Assembly: GCA_944990035.1 (NCBI GenBank)
Contig: CALYLX010000036.1
Location: 1 to 64,000, forward strand
Direction: 5' to 3'
DNA: 64,000 nucleotides
DNA from: Clitopilus passeckerianus
Taxonomy: Eukaryota > Basidiomycota > Agaricomycetes > Agaricales > Entolomataceae
Shown here: one piece after another, positions 47,272-56,765 of the stretch
Numbering within the stretch: position 1 is the stretch's first letter
Layout: every line of letters begins with the position of its first letter
Made by a program: the position numbers and the translations under genes
Notes under the pieces: model-generated
The model's input: only the letters and a program-made list of their open reading frames with translations
Database searches by the model: none
What the model was told of the DNA's origin: nothing

Positions 47272-49540
47272 ATGCATTCTATTCAAAAGCTCTTGCCTCT
47301 TGTTCTCCTCGCTGTTGCCGGTATGGCTCAGCCCATCGCCCCTCGTAATGAGGAGTATGGCCATGGTAGGGTTCTATTAGTCGTAGCAAGTAACTTAGAT
47401 ACTGAACCTTTGATCCTATAGGTATCGCTAACGGCGGACATGGCGGGCATGGAGGACCTGGGGGCAATGGCGGGCACGGCGGAAAGGTTATTGAGCACGA
47501 ACATGGTCACTATTATAAGCGCGATGGCGGGTATGGAGGAGAGGAGGACTTCGCCAAGGAGAGGAAGCATGAGCACGACAATGAGTACGAACGCAAGCAC
47601 AAGCTCGGGGCGCATGAGCACAAGGACATCAACAAGTTCGACGAAGAGCGCAAGCACGACAGGCATCATGACGGTGGGCACGGTGGATATGGTGGCTACG
47701 GCAATTACTACAAGCGTGACGGCGGGTACGGAGGAGAGGAGGACTTCGCCAAGGAACGCAAGCACGAGCACGACCGTGAACACAAGCACAAGCACGAGCT
47801 GAAGGCCCACGTGGACAAGGACATCAAGGAGTTCGACGAGGAGCATAAGCACGAGCATGCCAAGGAGTATGAGCGCAAGCACGACAGGCATCATGACGGT
47901 GGCCATGGCGGGTACGGCGGATATGGTGGCTACGGGCATTACGACAAGCGTGATGGCGGATACGGTGGAGAGGAGGATTTCGCCAAGGAACGCAAGCACG
48001 AGCACGACCGCGAGCATGAGCACAAGCAAAAATTCGAGGAGCATAAGGATCACGCCATCAAGGAGTTCGATGAAGAGCGCAAGCATGAACACGATCGGGA
48101 GCATAAGCGCAAGCACGACAAGCACTACGGTGGTGGACACGGCGGCTATGGCGGCTACGGAAACTACCACAAGCACGATGGCGGGTACGGAGGAGAGAGG
48201 GACTTTGCCGAGGAGAGGAAGCATGAGCACGACAAGGAGTTCCAGCACAAGCACGCTCTAGAGGCCCACGAACACAAGGACATCAAGAAGTTCGACGAGG
48301 AGCGCAAGCATGACCACGCCAAAGAGTACGAGCGCAAGCACGACAGGCATCATGATGGTGGACGCGGTTATGGTGGCTACGGTGGCTACGGTGGCTACGA
48401 CAAGCGAGATGGCGGGTACGGAGGAAAGGAGGACTTCGCCAAGGAGCATGATCGGGAGCACGCCAAGGAGTACGAACGCAAGCACAAGCTCGAGGCTCAC
48501 GAGAACAAGGACCTCAAGAAGTTCGATGAGGAGCGCAAGCACGAGCATGCCAAAGAGTACGAGCGCAAGCATGACAGGCACCATGACGGTGGCCATGGTG
48601 GATACGGTGGCTACGGGCATTACGACAAGCGCGATGGTGGTTATGGTGGTGAGGAAGATTTCGCCAAAGAGCACGACCGGGAACACGCCAAGGAGTACGA
48701 ACGCAAGCACAAGCTCGAGGCCCACGAACACAAGGATATCAAGAAGTTCGATGAGGAGCGCAAGCACGAGCATGCTAAAGAGTACGAACGCAAATACGAC
48801 AGGCATCATGACGGCGGACACGGTTATGGTGGCTACGGCGGATACGGCGGCTATGGTCATTACGACAAGCGCGATGGCGGGTACGGAGGAGAGGACTTTG
48901 CCAAGGAGAGGAAGCACGAGCACGACAAGGAGTTCAAGCACAAGCACGAGCTGAAGGCCCACGAGAACAAGGACATTCACAAGTTCGACGAGGAGCACAA
49001 GCTCGAGCACGACAAGGAGTACGAGCGCAAGCACAAGGATGACGACTTCGGTGGCTACGGGCACTTCCACAAGCGTGGTCTCGTCAGGGTTGGTCGTACC
49101 CAGGAGCAGCGTCAGCGCGAGGATCCCTTTGTCGGCACCTTCGAGTCCTTCAGGGGCAACTCCCAAGTCAATGGTCAACGCCAGAACAACAACCGCGAAA
49201 GCTCTTTCGGTCTCTCGGACTCATTGGCCCTCTCTCGCAAGTCAAAGGATCGAACAATAAGGGCTGGGAGAAGAAGGATTGGGAGAAGAAGGAGGATGGT
49301 GAAAGGATTGGTGCTGGTGCTGGTGGCCCTGGCGGTGAGGGTGGCATGGGTGGCATGGGTGGTGAAGGCAAAGAGCATGGATACGGAGGAAAGGGTGGCC
49401 CTGGCGGCGATGCTGGACGCGGCGGAAACGGTTTCTTCTTCAAGGGCGAGGATCGTGACGGAGAACGTGAACGCGATGGAAAGTACGGCAAGGAAAAGGA
49501 GAACCGCAAGGGCGACTACTATGGCGATAACTACTATTAG
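47272..49540 (+). CDS. Secreted His/Gly repeat precursor SGR-B (KEP-like)
   Basis: Exon 1 (47272-47365) encodes the signal peptide MHSIQKLLPLVLLAVAGMAQ. Exon 2 from 47422 opens with NGGHGGHGGPGGNGGHGG, then seven units beginning K-R-DGGYGG (one is K-H). Each unit continues E-DFAKERKHEHD, H-K-KD-K-FDEERKHEHAKEY, ERKHDRHHDGGHGGYGGYG, and is 65-80 aa long. The repeats end in FHKRGLVRVGR. A Ser/Asn/Gln-rich spacer and a second Gly-Gly-X module (GGPGGDAGRGGNGFFFKG) lead to the stop at 49540. The C-terminal module is one frame off; one extra G at ~49247 (AAAGG to AAAGGG) joins it, matching the module in SGR-C. Kex2 cleavage after KR would release several near-identical His-, Lys- and Glu-rich peptides (inference). 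The His content could bind metal, untested. Confidence 0.85.
47513..49080 (+). repeat. Tandem repeat array in SGR-B
   Basis: About seven units of roughly 195-240 nt. The unit-start codons (Lys-Arg-Asp-Gly-Gly) lie near 47513, 47708, 47942, 48169, 48399, 48622 and 48862, with a closing KRGL near 49069. Units vary in length by deletion of RKHEH- or KEF-type segments. The fourth unit start is degenerate (KHDGGYGG). Confidence 0.85.
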
Positions 49541-50710
49541 ATCATTCATCGTTCATTTGTTCTCAGTAGTATAATCGCTTCTTCATAATCCATTGGGTCT
49601 TTGGTTGACAATTAAACTTGATCTGTTCTCATTTTTCGTATTCTCAGCATTCAAAGTATCTTTGACATCTGCTAACTTATGTTAAGGGTGAATGTCGCAT
49701 GGTCTATTCCTAATCTGCACTCCTTAGTCCTTTCTCTACTGAACTAAACGACCTCTGAGTCTGATCAATTGCCGATGTAACAGTCGTGTGCAGACTGCAA
49801 TCCATTTCTCAAATTCATCGCATCGAATGGTCGACGTGTAAATATATCTCTAGCCTTAACTAGCTTTATTAATAAAGCCGCAAGTATCATTGAATACTAT
49901 AACAAGCTTCGAGTCACCTTGAGAAGATCTATGTTCCGGCGGATGATCAACAGGCCAAAAGTTCGTGTGGGGAGGTAAATTTTTCTGAACGTCTCGTTCA
50001 AAACCTAATCTTGGAGTCTGGGTGTGCCCAGTTGTTGAATACGTAGGGCGGAAGTGCGTGTGCTTTGAGCTTGCACTCGTCCATACGGTGGCGAAGATTT
50101 GCCAGAGCAAAAGTTTCCCGAAGGATGCGAGGTTGAAGCCGTGGGAGAAGATTTCCTTTTGCTACACCAGCGCCACTCATCCAAGGTTGCACCTCGACCA
50201 CCATCTGGCCAATACAACCGCATTTCTTTCTGGCTGATAACCTCCGAGACTGAACAATCGTCCAACTGAATTATACTGGGCTATTTAGAGAATCAAAAAA
50301 TGCAGCGAAAAGCGCCATGGTCTTAGTTTTGTACAACTACAAAATTTCAACGTCTGGTTCTAGCTTCTGTACCAAACGTCTTGCGTACAGTTGCACTCAA
50401 CTCAGCTTAACAGATTCGTTTTCTCACAGCCCGACATCCCGCAATCGCCTATTCTAATCGTTTCTCAAAAGAATTTGAATACTTGTTATGACCAACGTCG
50501 CTCCTGAGAAATACAAAGAAACCAGGAAAGATATGATTACGTCTATCTTGGCGCATTTTACGCCCCTCGATGGTGCTGCTGGACTTTACATCTCTGTCAG
50601 CCTAGATCAGATCCAGTGGAGCGACCAGTCTATTTTTACGACAGATTTCGTCTTCGACAGATTTCGTCTTCCACCGGTCAGCAACTCTGTCAGCCCCCTC
50701 GCCAGAAGCC
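49541..50710. other. Intergenic region
   Basis: About 1.2 kb. An 88-aa ORF (50488-50754) runs over the TATA box of SGR-C and has no recognisable domain. Nothing else supported. Confidence 0.4.
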
Positions 50711-50717
50711 TATATAA
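50711..50717 (+). promoter_or_regulatory. TATA box of SGR-C
   Basis: TATATAA, 120 nt before the ATG at 50831. Confidence 0.6.
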
Positions 50718-50830
50718 CGCGGCCGAAATCTGGGTATTCTGGCATCCTTTCTAAGGACTCAGTTACGCTCGACACATTTCTCTCTAAACTATCATCACGC
50801 TCTTTTGCTAAACACACATTCTTTTTCATC

Positions 50831-52573
50831 ATGCCTTCTATTCATAAGCTCTTGCCTCTCGTCTTGCTCGCTACTGGCGGAGCCTTGGCTCGCCCCATTG
50901 CCGATGGTAGCAATGTGAACGTAGGTCGAAATTATGACTGTATAGATCATATGCTGAAACTTTAATCCTAGGGTATTACTCGCCGTAACTTTTTCCAGGA
51001 TATGCAGTCCGGAGGGCCTCTCGTCGGAAGAGGCGAGTATTACGAGGAGGACTACAAGAAGCTCGAAGAAGCCGACAAGCATAAGAAGGAGGAGGATAAG
51101 CGTAAGAAAGAGGAGGAGAAGCACAAGGAGGCCGCTAAGAACAAGAGCTACGATAAGTCCTTCAAGGAGGAGTATAAGAAGGAGAATAAGGAAGAGTACA
51201 AGAAGGAGGCTCATGAAGGCTACAATGAGAACGAGAAGAAGAAGGAGGATGAGAAGAAGAAGGACGAGAAGGAGCATAAGAAGGAGGTAGACGAGCATAA
51301 GAAGGAGGAGGAGAAGAAGCACAAGCAGGAGCACCGTGATACCGACAAGCTCTACGAGAACGAGTACGAGAAGGAGGAGGAGCGCAAGAAGGAGTTTAAG
51401 AAGGAGGAGAAGCACGAGAAGGAGCATGAGAAGGAGCATAAGGAGGAGTACAAGAAGGAGGAGGAGCACAAGGAAGAGCACAAGAAGGAGAAGGAGTATA
51501 AGAAGGACGACAAGAAGGACAAGAAGGACTGCAAAAAGGATGGGAAGGATGGTCATAAGAACGAATACAAGAAGGAGGAGAAGAAGGAAGAGGAGAAGAA
51601 AGAGGAGAAGAAGGAGCAGAAGAAGGAGGTCAAGAAAGAGCAGAAGAAGGACGAGAAGAAGGAGTACAAGAAAGAGGAGAAGAAGGTTGAGGAGAAGGGT
51701 GCCAACTACAACGGCGGCAACAAAAAGGATGGCTACAAAGGCAAGAAGAAGTGCGAGCAGAAGCGCGGAGGCGACTATGACGATGACCACTACAGACGCC
51801 GCCATGGGGAGGAGAAAGAGTACAAGAAGTACGCGGAGCACAAAGAGGAGAAGAAGAAGTACGAGAAGGAGGAGGTGAAGGAGTACGAGGAGCACAAGGA
51901 CTACGAGAAGAAGAAGGAGCGCTACGGCCACGGCGATCGCTACGGTGGGGACCACGACGGTCATGGTCATGACGGCGACTACGGACACGGCGACGGCTAC
52001 GACCATGACGATGACCACTATGACGATCGCTACAAGGAGAAGGAGGAGAAGCACGAGGGGCGCAAGGAGAAGAAATACAAGAAGGAGAAGTACGAGGAAG
52101 TAAAGAAAGAGGAGAAGTACGAGGAGGAGAAGAAGGAGAAGCATTACGACGACGACCACTATGGCCACGATGATCGCCACGGTCATGGCGATCACGACGA
52201 AGGCTACGGACACGGACACTCTCGTCGTGGTCTCGCCGAAGAACCTGAATCCCGAATTGTTACCTTGAGGAGTGGCGCCGAAGAGCTGAGGAACAACAGA
52301 GGAAACATCGGGGACAACTTCTCCAACCAGGAGAATCGCAACGGCAATGACAAGAAGTCTGCAAAGACTGCCGGTTCCTCCAAGAATGGCGACGGTTCTG
52401 GTGGCACTGGTGGTTTCGGTGGTACTGGAGGAATGGGCGGTTTCGGTGAAAAGTTTGGGCATGGCGGTTCCGGTGGCCCTGGTGGTGATGCTGGTCCGGG
52501 AGGTCGTGGCCACTATTTCGAGGGTAAGTACGAGGATGGTGAGCATGGCGATCGCAAGGGCAAGAAGTACTGA
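50831..52573 (+). CDS. Secreted Lys/Glu polyampholyte protein SGR-C
   Basis: Exon 1 (50831-50920) encodes MPSIHKLLPLVLLATGG and ALA-RP; exon 2 (50972-52573) completes 563 aa. After GITRRNFF comes a region of about 250 residues made almost only of Lys and Glu with Tyr/His/Asp (YKKEEEHKEEHKKEKEY type), predicted to be a charged single helix. A His/Asp/Gly/Tyr-rich segment (GHGDRYGGDHDGHGHDGDYG) follows, then GHSRRGLAEEPE and the shared C-terminal module GGTGGFGGTGGMGGFG ... GGPGGDAGPGGRGHYFEG. Dibasic sites: TRRN, QKRGGD, YRRRHG, HSRRGL. The open frame is intact throughout. The long ORF on the opposite strand is a composition shadow. Secreted, structural or matrix-like role possible; function unknown. 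Confidence 0.82.
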
Positions 52574-53074
52574 GTAGATCGTTGGTATCCGGTGTATTCT
52601 ATGATGTTAAGAATGGATTTCGCTTGTCTGGATTCACGCTTTGCTCGCTGAGCTCCGTGAGGTTCGCACAGCCGTGCATATTCTAGGTGACTTTTTTTTG
52701 TACTCCAAGAGAAGGGGGGAGGTAGATATATAGCCTGTTGTCTTCAGCTTTACAACTACTCGAATCGCATTGAGCTCCAAACCATATCCGACCTCGCACA
52801 ATCCGTGATTTCGCTCCTGACTGAGCGATTCTTCCTTCAATCCGACGTCAGAACGCTGGTGACCCTACGACCTTCAATTATGTAAATTTGAAATTTGATA
52901 TGTCGGGCAAGCAGTATACGTGGGCCGCTGCGACGATTAATTCCTCGTTCGCTTCGAGATACTACAGATGACTAGGATAGAAAATATACGCCTCTGCAAG
53001 CGCCTTGGGGGTTATTTCGTTCACGCCTAGTCACGTTTCCTGACAGCCCCACAGTTAGCCACCCCAGGAATTCC
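52574..53074. other. Intergenic region
   Basis: About 0.5 kb. No gene seen. Confidence 0.4.
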
Positions 53075-53080
53075 TATAAA
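53075..53080 (+). promoter_or_regulatory. TATA box of SGR-D
   Basis: TATAAA, 117 nt before the ATG at 53192. Confidence 0.55.
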
Positions 53081-53191
53081 GTCCCACTGTTCTTGCTCAC
53101 CCCGCCTTCCTTCCTTAGTCTCTTACGTCCATCTCGAGTATACAGTCTACCCATTCATTCTTTTAAATTCACAATCTTTTAAGCGACTATA

Positions 53192-53836
53192 ATGCCTTCT
53201 TTCAAGTCTCTCCTTCCTTTGGTCTTGCTCGCAGCAGCAGTCCTAGGTTCTCCACAAGGTCCTGTCGATCTCGTTGGAACAGCTCAAAGCGTAAGTTTCA
53301 ACCCGCCTTTATTATATCGAAACGCCTAACTAATCATCCCCCTCTAGGCGGTTTCGAAAACATTGAAAGGTCGCGAAGAGGGACCACGCCGCGAAATTAT
53401 CCAGGTCTATACCCGCCAAATTCTGAACGAGAAAGGTGCTGGTGGCAACGCCGGTAATGGCGGGAAAGCGGGGTCTGGAGGTGAGGGTATCGAGCACGGA
53501 AAAGGCGGTAACGGTGCTAGAGGCGGAGCTGCCGGCAATGGTGGAGATGGCAATTACTTCTCTGGTAAATTCTCCGGAGATGGTCAATCTCGGGGCGAGA
53601 AGGATGGGGAAGAGTGGGGAAACAGGTTCAAGCGTGTTTATCGCCGTCAAGAGACTGTCGACCATAATGGGGCCGGTGGAACGGGTGGCTTTGGCGGGGA
53701 TGGAAGCAGCGGTGGAAATGGAAAGGAATATGGCCGTGGCGGGATGGGTGCGGAAGGTGGAAAGGGAGGAAAAGGCGGACAAGGCCAATTCTTTAGTGGA
53801 GTTGCCAAGGTGGAGAAGAAAGGCGAGTTTTATTAG
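53192..53836 (+). CDS. Secreted Gly-rich protein SGR-D
   Basis: Exon 1 (53192-53290) encodes MPSFKSLLPLVLLAAAVLG-SP; exon 2 (53348-53836) completes 195 aa. The mature protein is mainly two copies of the Gly-Gly-X module. The first has GAGGNAGNGGKAGSGGEG, EHGKGGNGARGG and GDGNYFSGKF; the second has GAGGTGGFGGDGSSGGNG, EYGRGGMGAEGG and GQGQFFSGVA. Between them lies a basic segment RFKRVYRRQETVDHN with two dibasic sites, so Kex2 could split the two modules. It is the shortest member of the series and best shows the core module. No frame break. Function unknown. Confidence 0.82.
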
Positions 53837-54101
53837 TTTGCGTCTCTCCTTAAGCAGATCCATAGTATCAGAATCGCCAATTATATCGATGTTCAAGAGG
53901 TGTAAAAGCGTATCCAAGTAAGATAGAATTATACACAAAGCGAATGAAAGTATGATTACTGGGGGAGATAGACTTATAAACGATTAGGTTGAATTCTGAG
54001 AGCTACCGTATTCATTAAGTATGCGATTATAAATGTACAGCGGGGAAAGGAGGGGAAAGAAGAAAAGGTAATGCAAGCCAGTTCGAGGTAGAAATTGTCC
54101 A

Positions 54102-55349
54102 TTAGGAGAAAATAACCTTGATTCCATCCGTATTCATCCAGGGGTCATACACAATTTCCGCTCGGGCACCCACCTCTCTACATCGTTCCTGGAGTTCCTG
54201 CGTCAAGGTTTCCGGAATAAGAGGAGTCGCTAGGAAGGTGATCGAGCGCAGAATCTGACACCTTCTACACTGCACCCACTCGATGTAGGAGATGACCCAT
54301 GGCATGATAGAGACATGCTCGATAGGGACGAATAAGGTGAGGTGTTCGAGCGAGGGAGGGATCCAAGCGAAGTTCGTCGGAAAGTCGGGACATCCGAGGT
54401 AGAGATCTTTTAGGTTCGGACATGCTGATAGGAGGGGGCCCAGCGACCGCTGAACATCGTACCCAGTACCACTCCAACGGTGGCAGTAGACCCAACGGAA
54501 GGTTGTAAGGCGGGCGCCAATTTCGTTCTCGCAGAATAAGCTATGAAGACTTTGAACTGATATCTTGAGGTGAACGATGTTGAGCGTGTGAAGTGAGCTC
54601 CTGCATGCCTGCCTAACGGGGTCGTATGGTCCAATACGGAGTAGTAGACTCGCAACATGATGCCATGTCAGACCAGATTTCTTCACCAATGTCAGCTCCG
54701 CCAACTGAGGGAATGGCGCCAAAATATCGAGCGCGTCCATGCATGAAATATATCCGTCGTAAAGTTGCAGTGACTTCAAAGTTGAACCCAGGTGTGCAAG
54801 GGCTTCAAAATGCGATGATCTACTTGGGGTGATTGAAACGGACGTGATTCCTGCAGGGTTGGGGAAGTTCGGAAGACACCCTGGATTCCTAAAAAGAGGA
54901 TGCTGGCCGTGGCATTCCAGTCTGCGGAGGTTCGTGCATTTCTCCAAACCTCGATGAATGACATAGCTGGCTGGTACTGCAAGTTCTCCTAAAGGATCCC
55001 GGGCTTCAATCGAGAGAGTGGATATCAAATGAGGGAGGTGGTCAAAGATCGCCTCGATGGGCTCCAGGCGCGTGTTGGGCCAAAGCACGAGTAGCAGATT
55101 TTCGAAGAGTAGAGAGCGAACAAAGTGATCCATGGCTCGACATATTAACCTGTAGTTGGCGAAGAACTTCAGACGTAACCTGTACGTCTCAGGAGATGCC
55201 ATGGATGGGTTGTACAGATAGGAGATGCGAGTTGGACGGGTGTTTCTGTCCAGAACGGGGAGAAGGGGCTTCAGGATTTGGTAAAGTATTTCGTTGGGTA
55301 GGTCGGCCAGACTAGTGGAGGAATAATTAAATTTTATTATTTGGTGCAT
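54102..55349 (-). CDS. F-box-like protein (415 aa)
   Basis: Single-exon protein starting with a short lead and LADLPNEILYQILKPLLPVL, an F-box-like helix, followed by RLICRAMDHFVRSLLFENLL. Leucine-rich segments follow (LKSLQLYDGYISCMD, LAELTLVKKSGLTWH, LKDLYLGCPDFPTNFAWIPP, LEHLTLFVPIEH). Its layout matches the 420-aa gene at 14022-15284, including ITPS-x-S and IP-x-x-LEHLTL blocks, so the two are paralogues. It sits inside the SGR cluster on the opposite strand. Likely SCF adaptor; substrate unknown. Confidence 0.75.
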   Translation of the reverse strand: MHQIIKFNYSSTSLADLPNEILYQILKPLLPVLDRNTRPTRISYLYNPSMASPETYRLRLKFFANYRLICRAMDHFVRSLLFENLLLVLWPNTRLEPIEAIFDHLPHLISTLSIEARDPLGELAVPASYVIHRGLEKCTNLRRLECHGQHPLFRNPGCLPNFPNPAGITSVSITPSRSSHFEALAHLGSTLKSLQLYDGYISCMDALDILAPFPQLAELTLVKKSGLTWHHVASLLLRIGPYDPVRQACRSSLHTLNIVHLKISVQSLHSLFCENEIGARLTTFRWVYCHRWSGTGYDVQRSLGPLLSACPNLKDLYLGCPDFPTNFAWIPPSLEHLTLFVPIEHVSIMPWVISYIEWVQCRRCQILRSITFLATPLIPETLTQELQERCREVGARAEIVYDPWMNTDGIKVIFS

Positions 55350-56013
55350 CGCAAAGGCTCTGAACGGCCTTTAAGAGACGCGATTAAGGGCGTTTTTCGT
55401 ATCCTGTGAAAGGTTGAGTTCACCTAGGCAATTTCAAATAGGCAGAGACAGGCGTCACCTCAAAATCCGAGGTTTTTCCAGCTGAATTCCGGTAAAATTG
55501 CGTGCAGAGAATACATGGCCGTATTCTTGAGCGTTTTAAAGAGTGCTAGACATGCTCATGAAGTCTAAACCAAAACCAAAGGTGATTCCAAAGGACGTGG
55601 TTCGTGTGTAAGTCCAAGGTGCGGATGTCACGGACCGTCACTGTCACCAGAATTGATCGCTTCAAATAGCTACCACCACCACTTGTCGACAATGCCACAA
55701 TCTCTGAGCTGAAGAATGTATCACCTACTTAACATATAGAGCTATAATCCGTAATCACTATAAATCCATGCCAAAGCCACAGGGATGGCGAGATTTTCCT
55801 CGAAATATGGCCTCGGACCTCAGGCCCGTCCTGCCAGTGCAGTGCAGGTCAGCCTCGAGAGTGGACTAGGTCAGCCACGGGTACAAAAGCTCGCTGAGGG
55901 ATTCCAAGGTTCCTTGCGATACACTTCTCTATACTCGCTACACCGTCATCCTATTGAAGCACAACTACCCGCCTAAGATTATCGCCTCATCCATTTCACC
56001 CCAAGCCTCTATC
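55350..56013. other. Intergenic region
   Basis: About 0.66 kb. TATAAA at 55759-55764 lies 255 nt before the SGR-E ATG, and an upstream ATG at 55785 opens a 63-codon frame. That frame could be a leader ORF, but nothing supports its translation. Confidence 0.4.
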
Positions 56014-56640
56014 ATGAGGGCTGCTCTATTCTTCTTTGTCGTAGGGTGCGCCGTATACTCCTCCATAGCGAGAGAGGATATAGACAACGTAAGTTCCTCG
56101 TTTGCATCATACCGAATCTCTCGATTCCGAACGTTCCAATAGACTCCCCCACAACTATCACGCCCCCAACTCGCCAGCTCAAAAGCCCACTTCGAGCCTG
56201 AAAGTCTTTCTCCACTGAAGCAGAAATTATCGCTCAACAGACGTCGCCCCGACGAATACGAGGCTTACGACGAAGACGAGTACCCGTCTTGGTTCGGATA
56301 CGGCGATTACGCTCCTGGCGCCTCTCCATCTCCAAATGCGCCACCAACCTACACCCCGCCCGTTCCCAACGACTACGAGCTCCCCGATAACGGCGAGGCG
56401 ACACACCAAAGTGGGGATAAAGATCTGCCCGCAGGAGGTGCTGGTGGCAAAGGCGGAGTCCCAGATCACCCTGGACACCCTGGGCACCCCGGGCATCCTG
56501 GCCAACCAGAAGGGCATTCTGGATATTCCGGATATGGAGGTGCCGGTGGGTATGGAGGAGCGGGGGGACATCACGGAGTTGTATCCTCAGGTTATGGGTT
56601 AGGAAAGAGGATGGTTAGAGTGCGGAGGAGAGCTCATTGA
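56014..56640 (+). CDS. Secreted Gly/Pro-rich protein SGR-E
   Basis: Exon 1 (56014-56088) encodes the signal peptide MRAALFFFVVGCAVYSSIA; exon 2 (56143-56640) completes 190 aa. A basic site LNRRRPDEYEAYDEDEY precedes an acidic Tyr-rich stretch and a Pro-rich part (PGASPSPNAPPTYTPPVPN). A collagen-like run of PGH triplets (HPGHPGHPGHPG) and a Gly/Tyr/Ala block (YGGAGGYGGAGG) follow, and the end is LGKRMVRVRRRAH. The signal peptide differs from SGR-A to D, so it is a more distant member or an unrelated neighbour with a similar style. Function unknown. Confidence 0.75.
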
Positions 56641-56765
56641 ATAACCTTTCGAGGTTTAGAGTATTGGGCTCAGATTACCTAAATACACGGACACTCTATT
56701 CAACTTTCTAGACGCACATCTCCGTACGCGGGACATTAATGGTTCGTATTGAACTCGAGGACATT

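Noticed and set aside
47328..49178. Two ~306-aa minus-strand Leu/Val-rich ORFs opposite SGR-B
   Set aside because: Shadow of the His/Lys/Glu repeat codons; no motif, and no start or promoter of their own.
50488..50754. 88-aa plus-strand ORF before SGR-C
   Set aside because: It spans the TATA box of SGR-C and has no domain or splice context.
50795..52546. 583-aa Leu/Val-rich minus-strand ORF opposite SGR-C
   Set aside because: It mirrors AAG/GAG codons of the Lys/Glu tract (reverse complement CTT/CTC = Leu). The plus strand has the signal peptide, intron and shared modules.
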